Below the pieces are notes generated by a model. It worked only from the letters and a program-made list of their open reading frames with translations, did not search any database and was not told the DNA's origin. From NCBI RefSeq assembly GCF_026738875.1, contig NZ_JAPQFJ010000023.1, positions 1-47,387 on the forward strand: DNA of 47,387 bases, written 5' to 3'. Positions within the stretch are counted from its first letter, which is position 1; every line of letters starts with the position of its first letter. Shown one piece after another: positions 32,295 to 41,857 of this stretch. This DNA comes from Clostridium brassicae (GTDB lineage: Bacteria; Bacillota; Clostridia; Clostridiales; Clostridiaceae). The position numbers were made by a program, and so were the translations under genes.

Positions 32295-32322
32295 TGATAA
32301 TTGGTATCAATTGTGCTATAAT
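32295..32322 (+). promoter_or_regulatory. Fur box overlapping a promoter
   Basis: TGATAATTGGTATCA (32295-32309) matches 13 of 15 positions of the 7-1-7 Fur motif TGATAATnATTATCA, and TATAAT follows at 32317-32322. This implies iron repression of the gene downstream, an AraC/PchR-like relic of a siderophore-type locus. Confidence 0.75.
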
Positions 32323-32418
32323 TAGCATAGGATAACTTTACAGATCTTTAATAAGGGAGTATTACAAGATAAAAACATGTAATTAGTAAAGAACCCCAAA
32401 GAATGAGGTGATTTATAT

Positions 32419-32847
32419 ATGATGAAGCAGTATGAGTATAAAGTAAATAATAAAGCATCCTATGGGTGTTCTATTTGCCATGCATTTAATGAAGCTTATA
32501 ATTCAAATAGTGATAATTTTTATTATTCTATTCCACAGGAAGCTGGTAGTGGTGAAATGAACAGGGTATGTGGCTCAAGAGGTATACAGATTATTGATTA
32601 CAATTTAAATTTTAGGGAACCTGTTGAAGTATGTGGAGTTTCTAGAACTCCTCATATGGATATGCTTTTTTGTCTTGGAGATAATCTGAATTGGGAGTTG
32701 CCGCAGGTAGAAAAAGAATTTCAGTTACTCTCAGGAGAAAGTTATATTGGTACAAGTTCTGAAACGAGAAAAAAGAACATTTATCCTGCAAAGAGAGATA
32801 TTCATTTAATTGAAATTAAAATGCCACTAGCTGAGATAATTGATTAA
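32419..32847 (+). pseudogene. AraC (PchR-like) regulator, N-terminal half only
   Basis: The 142-codon frame with good GAGGTGA start encodes only the ligand-sensing half of an AraC-type iron/siderophore regulator (YSIPQEAGSGEMNRVCGSRG, then VSRTPHMDMLFCLGDNLNWE, LLSGESYIGTSSET). It stops at 32847 before any AraC helix-turn-helix. The adjacent bases encode the tail of an ABC transporter, so a deletion removed the DNA-binding domain and most of the transporter genes. A Fur box lies upstream. Function is probably lost, although a truncated sensor protein could still be made. Confidence 0.7.
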
Positions 32848-33031
32848 AGGGAGAACCGTAATTGTGATAGCGCATCGATTAAAGACTATTCGTGGTGCTG
32901 ATCAGATTGTGGTTTTAGATAATGGTGAGGTTGTAGAGCAAGGGAAGCATGAAGAACTGCTTAAATTAAAGGGACTATATGCACGTTTATGGAATTTGCA
33001 ACAAGAGTCTGGTAATTTGAAATTAGTATAA
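32840..33031 (+). pseudogene. ABC transporter ATPase, C-terminal fragment
   Basis: Encodes [20 protein letters not shown], then [20 protein letters not shown], the H-loop and D-loop distal end of an exporter-type ABC ATPase, with the normal C-terminal tail and stop. Walker A, Q-loop, signature motif and membrane domain are missing. Its start overlaps the end of the AraC half by 8 nt, marking the deletion junction. In intact loci of this kind a PchR-like regulator is followed by paired siderophore-type ABC transporters. Confidence 0.85.
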
Positions 33032-33097
33032 TTCTTCATGAATGTATAAAAGATAGAACAGTGTTAATTGTTAAGTAACTATATAAATCAGTAAAAA

Positions 33098-33144
33098 TAG
33101 ATATAATAGAGAAGATTATCTTTAAAAATTCTCTATTATATCGA
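33098..33144 (-). terminator. Terminator of the HxlR gene
   Basis: GATATAATAGAGAA (33100-33113) and TTCTCTATTATATC (33129-33142) pair perfectly; the T-rich run (TATTTTTAC) follows on the minus strand. Confidence 0.75.
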
Positions 33145-33227
33145 ACTGAGCTGGTTTATTTTTAATTTTACAAAAATAACGTGTATATAATGAAGTTAGA
33201 AATATGATATAATCTCTTATAATGTTT

Positions 33228-33569
33228 TTAGTCTGGATACATCTCTTTAAGCTGTTCTCTGTAAGTAGCACCCCAAATCTCCATAGCCTTTAAAACAGGT
33301 ATGAATGTTTTTCCTATATCAGTTAGAGAATACTCTACTTTAGGAGGTACTTGTTTATAAACTTCTCTATGAACGAGACCATCTCTTTCTAATTCCTTAA
33401 GTTGTTGAGTTAAGTAGCCTTGCCTGATATTTGGTAATATTCTATGAAGTTGTCCAAATCTTAAGGTTTCAGTTGATAAAACCTGAAGAATCATCAATTT
33501 CCATTTTCCCTGGATTATTTCATGGACTAGACCTACATTACATTCCATTTTCAAAAGATTTTTATTCAT
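33228..33569 (-). CDS. HxlR family transcriptional regulator
   Basis: 113-residue winged-helix regulator with the HxlR pattern: HEIIQGKWKLMILQVLS, then LRFGQLHRILPNIRQGYLTQ, QLKELERDGLVHREVYKQVP, KVEYSLTDIGKTFIPVLKAM. HxlR proteins commonly sense oxidants, quinones or aldehydes via cysteine; a single Cys (C10, in KMECNVGLV) is at the position used by several redox-sensing members. It is divergent from a PPOX-family flavoprotein gene with an inverted repeat between them, so it most likely controls that gene. GAGGGGAG lies upstream of the ATG. Confidence 0.92.
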   Translation of the reverse strand: MNKNLLKMECNVGLVHEIIQGKWKLMILQVLSTETLRFGQLHRILPNIRQGYLTQQLKELERDGLVHREVYKQVPPKVEYSLTDIGKTFIPVLKAMEIWGATYREQLKEMYPD

Positions 33570-33633
33570 AAAGCATGTAAACTCCCCTCAAAATCACATT
33601 ACTCTGTTTTTCTAGAGTATATCTGATTAATTA

Positions 33634-33656
33634 TAGTACTTGTTATAAAAGTACTA
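33634..33656. promoter_or_regulatory. Candidate HxlR operator
   Basis: TAGTACTT (33634-33641) and AAGTACTA (33649-33656) form a perfect 8-bp inverted repeat with a 7-nt centre, typical of HxlR/YodB-type sites (GTAC-rich halves). It sits in the divergent promoter region between the regulator and the PPOX gene. Confidence 0.65.
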
Positions 33657-33720
33657 GGACAATATAATATTACTGTAATCCATGGAATACGTCAAATAAT
33701 TTTATAGAGGAGATAAAAAA

Positions 33721-34122
33721 ATGAATAAATTGATTGATTATTTAAATGAAAATAGAATGGGGCATTTAGCTACTATAAAAGATGGTAAACCAGTTATGAG
33801 ACCTTTTCAATTTCAATTTGAAAAGGAGGGTAAGTTTTATTTTGTGACAGGAAACACTAAAGAGGTTTATAAACAATTAAAAACATCTAGTGTAGCTGGA
33901 TTTATAGTTACTGGTAAAGATATGAGATGGGTTCGTTTAAATGGAGAGATTGAATTTGTCAATAATTTGAAGTTAAAAGAGGCAGTACTCAATAATGAAT
34001 CATTAATTCGTGACATCTATAAAACGGCTGATAATCCTGTTTTCGAAATGTTCTACATTCATAGAGGAGTAGTGAGTTTTCACGAAGCTGAGGGTGAGTT
34101 AATTGAAGAAATTCAAATTTAG
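33721..34122 (+). CDS. PPOX-family flavin-binding protein
   Basis: 133-residue split-barrel protein. MNKLIDYLNENRMGHLATIK, DGKPVMRPFQFQFEKEGKFY and FVTGNTKEVYKQLKTSSVAG follow the short pyridoxamine 5'-phosphate oxidase-like family, which binds FMN or a related cofactor and often reduces quinones or nitro compounds. AGAGGAG precedes the ATG. Its gene is divergent from an HxlR regulator with an operator-like dyad between them. Induction by electrophilic stress is a reasonable inference from known HxlR pairs. Confidence 0.88.
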   Translation: MNKLIDYLNENRMGHLATIKDGKPVMRPFQFQFEKEGKFYFVTGNTKEVYKQLKTSSVAGFIVTGKDMRWVRLNGEIEFVNNLKLKEAVLNNESLIRDIYKTADNPVFEMFYIHRGVVSFHEAEGELIEEIQI

Positions 34123-34218
34123 AATTTATTTTTATTAATAAAAGAAGTGCAAAGCCTATGCAAATGCTGAAACTTGCATGTAGCTATGCAGTTTTGGAAT
34201 TATGCAATTTCCTTAAAG

Positions 34219-34270
34219 GTAAAGTGGTATAGTGATTTTTATAAATTACTATACCACTTTATCTTTTTAT
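34219..34270 (+). terminator. Strong terminator
   Basis: AAAGTGGTATAGT pairs with ACTATACCACTTT, followed by ATCTTTTTAT. Confidence 0.9.
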
Positions 34271-34609
34271 ATAATGGGTTTTAGATAAAAATGTCTAAAT
34301 GGTTAGAAACAGTCTAAATAGAGAAGAATGATTTGCATATATCTGTTACACTAATGTTGAGTAATCAAGGAGTTTGAACCATAATACAAAGAATGTATTT
34401 TGTTATTAACCTTATTATATTTGGAGCAGTTTATGCTTTTTTACTTAAGGTGCGGAAAAACTAAATAAAATAAATAGAGAGAAAAAATATATATAGTCAA
34501 AAGTGTAAGAGTATGATAACATTTTAATAATATTTTAATAATAATTGTTAATTTCATAAGAACTTTTTACTATCCAGTAAAAAATTAATTATTTCAGTTG
34601 GAGGGATAT
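34271..34609. other. Intergenic region with a possible 23-residue membrane peptide
   Basis: A short frame at 34393-34464 reads MYFVINLIIFGAVYAFLLKV then RKN, one hydrophobic helix with a basic end, but without a well-placed ribosome binding site. The remainder is A/T-rich promoter DNA for the HD-GYP gene. Confidence 0.3.
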
Positions 34610-35680
34610 ATGAGACTTGTTAGTGTCTTCAGCCTGAAGGGAGATGAAATTCTTGGAAGGCAGATTTACGATGAAGTAGGTAAGGTTTTACTTAATGTGG
34701 GAGTAAAACTAAAACCTTATTATATTCAAAGAATTAAAGAAATGGGAATTAATTCAGTATATATTGATGATGATATATCAAAAAATGTGATTATTGAAGA
34801 AAGTATTTCTGAAAGAACAAGGCAAATGAGCAAACGTGCTGTTAAGGAAATGATTGGAAGATATTGTCGTGAAGGGAAAACTGATAATAATAGTGTTATG
34901 AATTCAGTGAACACAGTGATTGAAGATGTACTATCAAATAAAGATGTTTTGATAAATGTTGCAGAAATAAGTGCTGGTGATAACAATATATATTCCCATT
35001 CGGTAAATGTCTGTGTATTGGCTACAATAATAGGAACTCATATGGGATACAGTATGTTAAAGCTTAAAGATATAGCTGCAGGCGCATTATTGCATGATAT
35101 AGGTAAAATAAAAATTATGAATGATAAGAAACTTTTAGCAGATTTTAAGAGTAAGGAAGAATTAGATAAATATATTAGATTAATGCATCCAAGAGTTGGT
35201 TATGATTTTTTAGGGGAGCAGTATGTTTGGAATGCATCTGTCAAGGTAGTTGCATTAATGCATCATGAAAGAAGCGATGGCAGTGGGTATCCTTTAAAAT
35301 TAAAAGGTGATGAAATAAACCAAATTGCAAAAATAGTGTCTATATGTGATGTATTTGATAATTTGATATCAGGTAGAAATTCCGAGGAAGGTAAAACTGT
35401 GCAAGAGGTTATTGAATATCTTGTAGGTATGAGCAATATTTATTTTGATGCAGAAATAGTGAGAAAAATTACTACTAACATAGCTGCTTTCCCAACAGGG
35501 AGTGGAATTATTCTAAGTTCAAATGAAAAGGGTTTAGTAGTAAAACAAAACAACTCAATGCCAATGAGACCTGTTGTAAAAGTTATATATGATAAAGATG
35601 GAAAATTACTTTTAGAACCTTATGAAATAGATTTATTAAAAGAGTTAACTCTTTTTATTACAAGTACCTGTGAACTTTAA
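34610..35680 (+). CDS. HD-GYP domain cyclic-di-GMP phosphodiesterase
   Basis: 356 residues. The N-terminal 100 residues form a DUF3391-like lead domain ([20 protein letters not shown]). The HD-GYP domain spans about 115-290, with [29 protein letters not shown] (HD and Lys), [23 protein letters not shown] (H-H-E-x-x-D-G-x-G-Y-P) and [11 protein letters not shown], so the metal ligands and GYP motif are intact. The expected reaction is hydrolysis of c-di-GMP to GMP or pGpG. ATG at 34610 follows GGAGGGAT. The next gene, a hybrid kinase, starts 16 nt downstream, forming a signalling operon. Confidence 0.93.
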   Translation: MRLVSVFSLKGDEILGRQIYDEVGKVLLNVGVKLKPYYIQRIKEMGINSVYIDDDISKNVIIEESISERTRQMSKRAVKEMIGRYCREGKTDNNSVMNSVNTVIEDVLSNKDVLINVAEISAGDNNIYSHSVNVCVLATIIGTHMGYSMLKLKDIAAGALLHDIGKIKIMNDKKLLADFKSKEELDKYIRLMHPRVGYDFLGEQYVWNASVKVVALMHHERSDGSGYPLKLKGDEINQIAKIVSICDVFDNLISGRNSEEGKTVQEVIEYLVGMSNIYFDAEIVRKITTNIAAFPTGSGIILSSNEKGLVVKQNNSMPMRPVVKVIYDKDGKLLLEPYEIDLLKELTLFITSTCEL

Positions 35681-35696
35681 ATTATGGGAGGATTTT

Positions 35697-38546
35697 ATGA
35701 GTGGTGAAGTTAATTACTCAAATATTAGGTATTCAAATGATTGTCTTAAGCTAATTAATGATACTTTTCAGAAATTTTTAGATGTAGATAGTTTTAATTA
35801 TCAGATTGAGTTAAAAAAATCATTGGAGAAAATCGGTTTATTTTTTGATGTGGATAGAATTTATATCTATTATTTTTCTAAAGATCCTACTTTTATGAAA
35901 ATAGAATGTCAATGGAATAAGAAAGATATAAGTCCCAAAAGAGAAATTTATGAGGAAGAGGTAGTTTATGCTCTTCCTTGGTTGATTCGAGAGATTAAGA
36001 ATAATGATTTTGTTGCAATAAATAATACAAAGAAATTTCCAGATGAAGCGGTATTTGAAGCAGAAGCTTTTTTAAAAGAAGGAATAGAATCTTCTCTTAT
36101 AGTTCCATTGAAAAGCGAAAACAAGTTAATTGGATTCGTTGGCTATGAAAGTTTATCAAAGCCTATCACGTGGGAAGAAGATCAAATCAGCATATTAAGA
36201 GATATTTCAAAGGCTTTTTCATATACAAGAGTAAGGATTGCAAGGGAAGAAGCATATGAATCAACACTTAGTGGGCAAGCAATTTTACTTAATAATTCTG
36301 AATCACAGATTTGGGCTTTAAGTAATGTAACTTCTTATGCAACTGTTAATGAAGCTCATGCAAAGTTTTTTGGTAAGAAGAAAAGCGATTTAGAATATCA
36401 GGACTTATATGACATATTTGATATAGACACTGCAAATAAGTTTTCTACGAATAACTGGGAATTGTTTCAAAAGAATGAGCTATCAGAAAGAGAGCTTCAG
36501 GTTAAAAATTGGAAGGGTGAAAATAGGCTGCTTAAAATTAAAAGTAAGCCCCAAAGAGATGAAAGAGGTAATATTAAGTATCTTATCTGTACTGCTGATG
36601 ACATTACAGAGCAGAGGCTCGCAGAAAGGCTGCTTAGCAAGGCAAAAGAACAGGCAGAAGCAGCAAATATCGCAAAGAGTCAGTTCCTTGCAAATATGTC
36701 TCACGAAATAAGAACACCAATGAATGGAATATTTGGATTTCTTGAATTGTTGCAATCAACTAATCTGTCTTTAGAGCAAAAAGAGTTTATACGTGAAGCA
36801 AAATCGGCTTCAGAGGTACTCTTACATATTATTAATGATATATTAGATTTTTCAAAGATAGAGGCTAGAAAACTAACCATGGAAAATATTGCATTTAGTT
36901 TAAGAAATACTATTGAGGATGCAGTTTCACTCCTTGCCCCTAAGGCTGCAGAAAAAGGTCTTGAACTTTATACTATGATTAAAGAAGGTGTTCCCGAAGA
37001 GGTTGTTGGTGATCCATCAAGACTTAAGCAGATATTAAACAATCTTATAAGTAACGCAGTAAAATTTACTGAAAGTGGCGAGATTTTTGTTACAGTGGAT
37101 TGTTTGAAGGAAGAGAATGAGATAGCTGTACTTAGTTTTGAAGTAAAAGACACTGGAATTGGAATTCGCAGCGAACATATTAATACAATCTTTCAATATT
37201 TTAGTCAGGCAGATGCTTCTACAACTAGAAAGTATGGAGGAACAGGGCTTGGACTTGCTATATCTAATGAATTAGTGAAAATGATGGGCGGTAAAATTTG
37301 TGTTGAAAGTATACTAGGGGAAGGGTCTACATTCAAATTTGATGTGAGATTAAAGATTGCTAAAGGAGTTTCACAACAGAAATTTGCGTTTGAGAAGTTT
37401 CAAGATGTCAATATTTTGATTGTTGATGATAATGATAATAATAGAAAAATTGTTAGTTCATATCTTCAAGGAGTTGGATTGGAGGTATTTGAGGCCAAGG
37501 ATGCTGCCAGTGCCATTACAACAATTATTTCAAATGCAAATACAAAAAACAAAATAAATGTTGCTATAATAGACTATCAAATGCAGGACATGAGTGGCTA
37601 TGAACTTGCAGCTACATTAAAAACAATACCTTTTGCAAAGGATACTAAATTAATACTTCTAACCTCAATGAATCAAAAAGGAGATGGTAAGGTTGCGAAA
37701 GAATATGGATTTTCATCCTATTTGGGTAAACCTGTAAGAAGACAAGATTTACTTGGTTGTATTGCTATAGTATTGGGATTGAAAAAAGAAGATGAAGAAG
37801 AACATAGACTTATAACAAAACATATGGTCAAGAAAGTTAAGAATCAATTAAAACCGAAAATTTTATTGGTTGAAGACAACGAGATGAATCGTAAAATCGT
37901 TATAAGTATACTTAAATGTCATGATATGACTTGTGATGTGGCGGAAAATGGTAGGGAAGCATTAAAAGCAGTATCAGAAAAAGATTATGATGTTGTTTTT
38001 ATGGATTGCCAGATGCCGGTGATGGATGGGTATGAATGTACATCTAAAATAAGGTTGCTTGAAGGGGATAAAAAGCATACTACAATTATTGCTATGACTG
38101 CTAATGCCATGAAGGGGGATTCCCAAAAGTGTATTGCAGCTGGAATGGACGACTATATTAGTAAGCCAATTAATTTTGATACTATGTTTAAAATGATAGA
38201 AGAGAATACTAAAGAGAGAGGACTTGTGACCGACTATAATAATATTATAGATAATAATATTGATTACTTGATTGAAAGCACAGGATTTGAAAGAGATGAC
38301 GCAAAAGAAATACTTGAAGAATATATAAAATGTCTACCTAATTTATTGGAAGATATTAAGCAAGCTATAGATAACAATGATTTTAATAAATTAGCGGGGG
38401 TGACTCACGAATTAAAAGGTTCCTCTGGATCCCTAAGAATAATTTCTATTTATGAATTAGCAATAAAGTTAGAAGTAGCAGCTTTGAAACAGGAAACAGA
38501 TGAATGTGCTAGACTTTTTGCTAAAATAAAAGATTTGCTTCACTAA
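35697..38546 (+). CDS. Hybrid sensor histidine kinase with two receivers and an HPt domain
   Basis: 949-residue cytoplasmic phosphorelay protein without membrane helices. Domains in order: GAF (about 35-185), PAS (about 190-305), HisKA with [12 protein letters not shown] (His336), HATPase with [16 protein letters not shown] and GGTGLGLAI (about 445-565), receiver 1 (about 585-710, [25 protein letters not shown]), receiver 2 (about 730-850, [29 protein letters not shown]), and HPt (about 870-949, [13 protein letters not shown] with the phosphoacceptor His). All relay residues appear present. ATG at 35697 follows GGGAGG. It is flanked by an HD-GYP enzyme and a stand-alone receiver, so it probably couples an internal signal to c-di-GMP turnover. 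Confidence 0.95.
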   Translation: MSGEVNYSNIRYSNDCLKLINDTFQKFLDVDSFNYQIELKKSLEKIGLFFDVDRIYIYYFSKDPTFMKIECQWNKKDISPKREIYEEEVVYALPWLIREIKNNDFVAINNTKKFPDEAVFEAEAFLKEGIESSLIVPLKSENKLIGFVGYESLSKPITWEEDQISILRDISKAFSYTRVRIAREEAYESTLSGQAILLNNSESQIWALSNVTSYATVNEAHAKFFGKKKSDLEYQDLYDIFDIDTANKFSTNNWELFQKNELSERELQVKNWKGENRLLKIKSKPQRDERGNIKYLICTADDITEQRLAERLLSKAKEQAEAANIAKSQFLANMSHEIRTPMNGIFGFLELLQSTNLSLEQKEFIREAKSASEVLLHIINDILDFSKIEARKLTMENIAFSLRNTIEDAVSLLAPKAAEKGLELYTMIKEGVPEEVVGDPSRLKQILNNLISNAVKFTESGEIFVTVDCLKEENEIAVLSFEVKDTGIGIRSEHINTIFQYFSQADASTTRKYGGTGLGLAISNELVKMMGGKICVESILGEGSTFKFDVRLKIAKGVSQQKFAFEKFQDVNILIVDDNDNNRKIVSSYLQGVGLEVFEAKDAASAITTIISNANTKNKINVAIIDYQMQDMSGYELAATLKTIPFAKDTKLILLTSMNQKGDGKVAKEYGFSSYLGKPVRRQDLLGCIAIVLGLKKEDEEEHRLITKHMVKKVKNQLKPKILLVEDNEMNRKIVISILKCHDMTCDVAENGREALKAVSEKDYDVVFMDCQMPVMDGYECTSKIRLLEGDKKHTTIIAMTANAMKGDSQKCIAAGMDDYISKPINFDTMFKMIEENTKERGLVTDYNNIIDNNIDYLIESTGFERDDAKEILEEYIKCLPNLLEDIKQAIDNNDFNKLAGVTHELKGSSGSLRIISIYELAIKLEVAALKQETDECARLFAKIKDLLH

Positions 38547-38585
38547 GGTGTCTTTAAAAATCAAGTATATAAAGGAGTTTTTAAT

Positions 38586-38948
38586 ATGAAAAAAGTATTA
38601 ATAGTTGATAATTCATCGTATATGAGAATGTTTGTAAAAAAGATTATTGAAAAAGGTGATTTCCATAATATATTTGAGGCATCAAGTGAAGAGGATGCAA
38701 TAGAGATTTTTAAAGTTGAAAAGCCAGACATTGTAATTTTAGACTTGAACATGTCTGAGTTTAGGATGGATGGTGTTCGTGTGTTAACTGATATAATGAA
38801 AATTAATCCTGAAACAGTTGTAATTATTATATCAGCAGTAGGACACGAAAACGTAAAAGATGAGTGTATAGCACTAGGAGCTAAGAGCTATATTAGGAAA
38901 CCTTTCGATACTGAAATTTTATTAAAGACATTAGAAGAATACAAATAA
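38586..38948 (+). CDS. CheY-like stand-alone response regulator receiver
   Basis: 120-residue single receiver domain: VLIVDNSSYMRM (acidic pocket with Asp but Asn in the second position), DIVILDLNM with the phosphoacceptor Asp, VIIISAVG for the switch Ser/Thr region and KSYIRKPFDTE with the conserved Lys. The loop after the phosphorylation site (MSEFRMDGV) is a few residues longer than the usual M-P-x-M-D-G. There is no output domain, so it acts by protein contact, perhaps on the flagellar motor or as the partner of the upstream HPt. AAAGGAG precedes the ATG; terminator follows. Confidence 0.92.
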   Translation: MKKVLIVDNSSYMRMFVKKIIEKGDFHNIFEASSEEDAIEIFKVEKPDIVILDLNMSEFRMDGVRVLTDIMKINPETVVIIISAVGHENVKDECIALGAKSYIRKPFDTEILLKTLEEYK

Positions 38949-38965
38949 AACCTCACCAAGAATCC

Positions 38966-39006
38966 TTAGATTAATTGTATTAGTCTAAGGTTTTTTTTAT
39001 ACAAAT
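38966..39006 (+). terminator. Terminator of the phosphorelay operon
   Basis: CCTTAGA and TCTAAGG pair around a 13-nt loop and are followed by eight T residues. Confidence 0.85.
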
Positions 39007-39255
39007 GGCGTTTACTTTACTAAGTTTTTTAAAATTATTAACTTGATTTGTTAATGAATAATCAGGAGCAGTGTAAGAAAAATGAACAAATATTATTAAA
39101 GGAAATAAAAGAATTAAAATATAAGAGTAGCTAAAGTATAATTAGTATATGTTATAATTTTTATGGATAAAACAAATCTCTCATATTTGTGCAGTAAGTG
39201 AGAGGTTTTCCTATTAATTGTTTACTATACTATCATTTGTAGGGGAGATGGATTA
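39007..39255. other. Intergenic region with short ORF and terminator-like hairpin
   Basis: A 26-codon frame at 39054-39134 reads MNNQEQCKKNEQILLKEIKE then LKYKSS, coiled-coil-like debris without a good binding site. AATCTCTCA and TGAGAGGTT (about 39175-39212) form a terminator-like hairpin followed by TTTCC. No intact gene is present. Confidence 0.4.
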
Positions 39256-40107
39256 ATGGAATGGTTAGAAAGGTTAAATGAATCAATTCAGTATATTGAA
39301 TCAAATTTAGATGGAACTATTGAATATGAAATGGCAGCAAAAATTTCCTGTTGTACTGTATATCATTTTCAAAGAATGTTTTCATATTTAGCAGGAGTAC
39401 CTTTATCAGAGTATATAAGAAATAGAAGATTAACAAAAGCAGCCCTTGATTTACAAAATGGAGATAAGGTTATTGATGTAGCATTACGTTATGGATATGA
39501 ATCTCCAACTGCTTTTAATAGGGCTTTTCAAAAAATACACTATGTATCGCCTTCAATAGCTCAAAAAAAGGGAACATTCCTAAAAGCATATCCTCCTATT
39601 AGTTTTAAAATAACAATAAAAGGAGTAGAAGAAATGGAGTATAGTATAATTAAAAAGGAACAAATTAGAATAGTCGGAATAAAAGCCCCGTTAGAAAAGA
39701 ATGTTGAGGATAATTTTAAATCTGTACCGAAATTATGGGAAGAATCAGCACAAAGTGGGGTGATTAACCAGATAGTATCTCTTATGAATGAGGATTCTAA
39801 TGGGATATTAGGAGTCAGTGCTTGCATGGATAAACTAGATAAATGGGAATATTATATAGCTACAGCAACGGATAAAAAAGTACCAAAGGGTATGTATGAA
39901 TATGTAATACCAGCAGGCACTTGGGCTGTTTTCCCTGAAGAGGGTGCTATGCCAAAAGCAATTCAAGAACTTGAAAAAAGAATAATTACAGAATGGTTAC
40001 CAACGTCTGGATACGAATATGCAGATGCACCAGATATTGAAGTATACTTGAATGAAGACCCAACTAATTCAAAGTTTGAAGTTTGGGTACCAATTAGAAA
40101 GAAATAA
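39256..40107 (+). CDS. AraC family regulator with GyrI-like effector domain
   Basis: 283-residue activator. The N-terminal 110 residues contain the double AraC/XylS HTH (LERLNESIQYIESNLDGTIE, AAKISCCTVYHFQRMFSYLA, then VIDVALRYGYESPTAFNRAF). Residues about 125-283 are a GyrI-like small-molecule-binding domain (KEQIRIVGIKAPLEKNVEDN ... KFEVWVPIRKK), the architecture of Rob/SoxS-related drug-responsive regulators. GGGGAG lies before the ATG. It is transcribed alone between two terminators, so its targets are probably elsewhere. Confidence 0.93.
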   Translation: MEWLERLNESIQYIESNLDGTIEYEMAAKISCCTVYHFQRMFSYLAGVPLSEYIRNRRLTKAALDLQNGDKVIDVALRYGYESPTAFNRAFQKIHYVSPSIAQKKGTFLKAYPPISFKITIKGVEEMEYSIIKKEQIRIVGIKAPLEKNVEDNFKSVPKLWEESAQSGVINQIVSLMNEDSNGILGVSACMDKLDKWEYYIATATDKKVPKGMYEYVIPAGTWAVFPEEGAMPKAIQELEKRIITEWLPTSGYEYADAPDIEVYLNEDPTNSKFEVWVPIRKK

Positions 40108-40171
40108 TATAAGTAAGTATCTAGAATTAAGGATATTTTTTTAGAGATATTTATATAATGGAAAGTTAAGT

Positions 40172-40226
40172 ATTGCTGTTTCAGGATGATTTTATAAAAT
40201 CATTCTGAAACAGCTTTTTTCTTTTT
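40172..40226 (+). terminator. Terminator of the AraC-type gene
   Basis: GCTGTTTCAG (40175-40184) pairs with CTGAAACAGC (40205-40214), with ATGATTTTATAAAATCAT extending the stem, followed by TTTTTTC. Confidence 0.9.
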
Positions 40227-40316
40227 GTAAGAATTAATTAAGGTTTAGTTTATTAAGATGTAAGTTTGAGTTTATATGATAAGTTTGTAACAAAGGACAA
40301 GGAGGTATAAAACTAA

Positions 40317-40349
40317 TGGTGTATTGGGAGTTGAAAAAAGATATTTAAA
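40317..40349 (+). CDS. Possible 10-residue leader peptide
   Basis: AAGGAGGTATAAAACTA precedes ATG at 40317 and the frame MVYWELKKDI stops after ten codons, about 90 nt before the thioredoxin-like gene. The binding site is excellent but the peptide may be a relic. Confidence 0.25.
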
Positions 40350-40437
40350 TCTAGGTCCCGATTATTATTGTTGATTAAATTTACATTAAAGAATTTTACA
40401 AGGGAACAATAAAATTAAATTTTAAGGAGGAATAAAT

Positions 40438-41535
40438 ATGATTAAGAAATTTTTAGAAATATTTCTAGCAGCAACAGTTTGTATATCAATGGTTGGTTTT
40501 GATAAAGCAACGAATAGCCAAAATAAAAATGAAACGCAGCAAACACAAAGTAAGGCTGAAACTTTAAAAGGTACAAAAAGGAGTTTTGACCCATCGGGAC
40601 TAGAATATTATGAACCAAAGGCTTGGTCGGAAAAAGGAAATGCATCCATAGTTTTTGCAGCAGGTGGAAAATATGGAATAGCCTATACAATAGCACAAAT
40701 TCCATACGAGTATGTAGAAGTTGAATTTATGAAGCAGCTAGAGAAAGAGGGTAAAGATGCAAAAACTGAGGAAGAACAGAAAAAACTAGCAGAAAAATAT
40801 CAAAGTAAAGCAAAAGAGTTTCTTGTGATTATGGTACTTGATAAAAGTAAGGAAAAAAGCGGTCCAAAAGGGGATATTGAAGCAAAAGAAGAAGCTTTTA
40901 AAAAGTATAAACATCATGAAAAGGTTGCAGAAAAAGATAATTTAGAATGTTATGTATTATATAATGATGAATATAATGAAAGTGGATTATCTGAAGAGGA
41001 AAAGAAAAATTTTAAAGAAGTTCTTAAGGGTATTGATGAATTAAAGAAAAGTATAAAGCTATCTATCCCAGTTAGTGAAGAAGAAAAAATGGCTGCTTAC
41101 AAAAATATAGAATTCAAAACAAGAACAATCGATGGAAAAGAAATAGACAACAGCATATTTAAGCGCTCTAAACTTACAATGGTAAATATATGGGCAACAT
41201 TCTGTGGACCTTGTATTAAAGAAATGCCAGATATTCAAAGCCTTTGTGAGGAATTAAAAAAAGAAAATATAAATGTAATTGGTATTGTTGCAGATACACC
41301 TAATGATGAAAATGAAGTACTTGCAAAAAATATTGTTAAGCAAAAAGGTGTAAGGTATGAGAATATAATTCCTGATGAAAAATTAAAGAAAGGCATATTA
41401 AGTACTGTATCTGGGGTTCCAACAACTATATTTGTTGACAGTAAAGGAAATATTGTTGGTAAACCTATAGTGGGTAGTTGTAGCAAAGAGGATTATAGGA
41501 AAGCAATAGATGAAAGTTTAAAGAGTTCAAAGTAA
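40438..41535 (+). CDS. Exported TlpA/ResA-like thioredoxin-fold protein
   Basis: 365 residues. An N-terminal export signal (KKFLEIFLAATVCISMVG) is followed by a Lys/Glu-rich helical region (about 25-225) of unknown fold and a C-terminal TlpA/AhpC-type thioredoxin domain (about 230-365) with ATFCGPCIKEMPD (active-site C256-G-P-C259) and the cis-Pro SGVPTTIFVD. Such proteins reduce or isomerise disulfides outside the membrane. The signal looks like a lipoprotein signal, but the lipobox Cys position holds Phe (MVGFDKA), so lipid anchoring would fail. AAGGAGG precedes the ATG. Confidence 0.88.
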   Translation: MIKKFLEIFLAATVCISMVGFDKATNSQNKNETQQTQSKAETLKGTKRSFDPSGLEYYEPKAWSEKGNASIVFAAGGKYGIAYTIAQIPYEYVEVEFMKQLEKEGKDAKTEEEQKKLAEKYQSKAKEFLVIMVLDKSKEKSGPKGDIEAKEEAFKKYKHHEKVAEKDNLECYVLYNDEYNESGLSEEEKKNFKEVLKGIDELKKSIKLSIPVSEEEKMAAYKNIEFKTRTIDGKEIDNSIFKRSKLTMVNIWATFCGPCIKEMPDIQSLCEELKKENINVIGIVADTPNDENEVLAKNIVKQKGVRYENIIPDEKLKKGILSTVSGVPTTIFVDSKGNIVGKPIVGSCSKEDYRKAIDESLKSSK

Positions 41536-41561
41536 TATATAATTTTTTTATACTGGATTAT

Positions 41562-41602
41562 ACGGAAAAAACCTGAATGAACAATATCAGGTTTTTTCCT
41601 AT
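41562..41602 (+). terminator. Terminator of the thioredoxin-like gene
   Basis: GGAAAAAACCTGA (41564-41576) pairs perfectly with TCAGGTTTTTTCC (41587-41599). Confidence 0.9.
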
Positions 41603-41684
41603 ACTATTTTAAAACAGAAAAATAATATATACTGTAATTAAAATGATAGTATATTTTCCATAAATATGGGTGAAATGCAATAAA

Positions 41685-41794
41685 GGTTCAGGGCTTGGAA
41701 TATATATAGCGAAGGAGATAGTAAAGGCACATAGAGGAGATATAAAAATAAGTCACTAGGAAAAGCTACAGAAGTAGAAGTTATGTTAATATAA
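41685..41794 (+). pseudogene. C-terminal relic of a sensor histidine kinase
   Basis: The DNA encodes GSGLGIYIAKEIVKAHRGDI-KI, the G2 box and last helix of a HATPase domain. After a frameshift it continues SLGKATEVEVMLI and a stop, the normal kinase C-terminus. All upstream domains are missing. Confidence 0.75.
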
Positions 41795-41857
41795 AGATTA
41801 GTATTATATAATTTAATAGGAAAACTAGATCGATCATTAAAAAAGGGACAAAGATAT

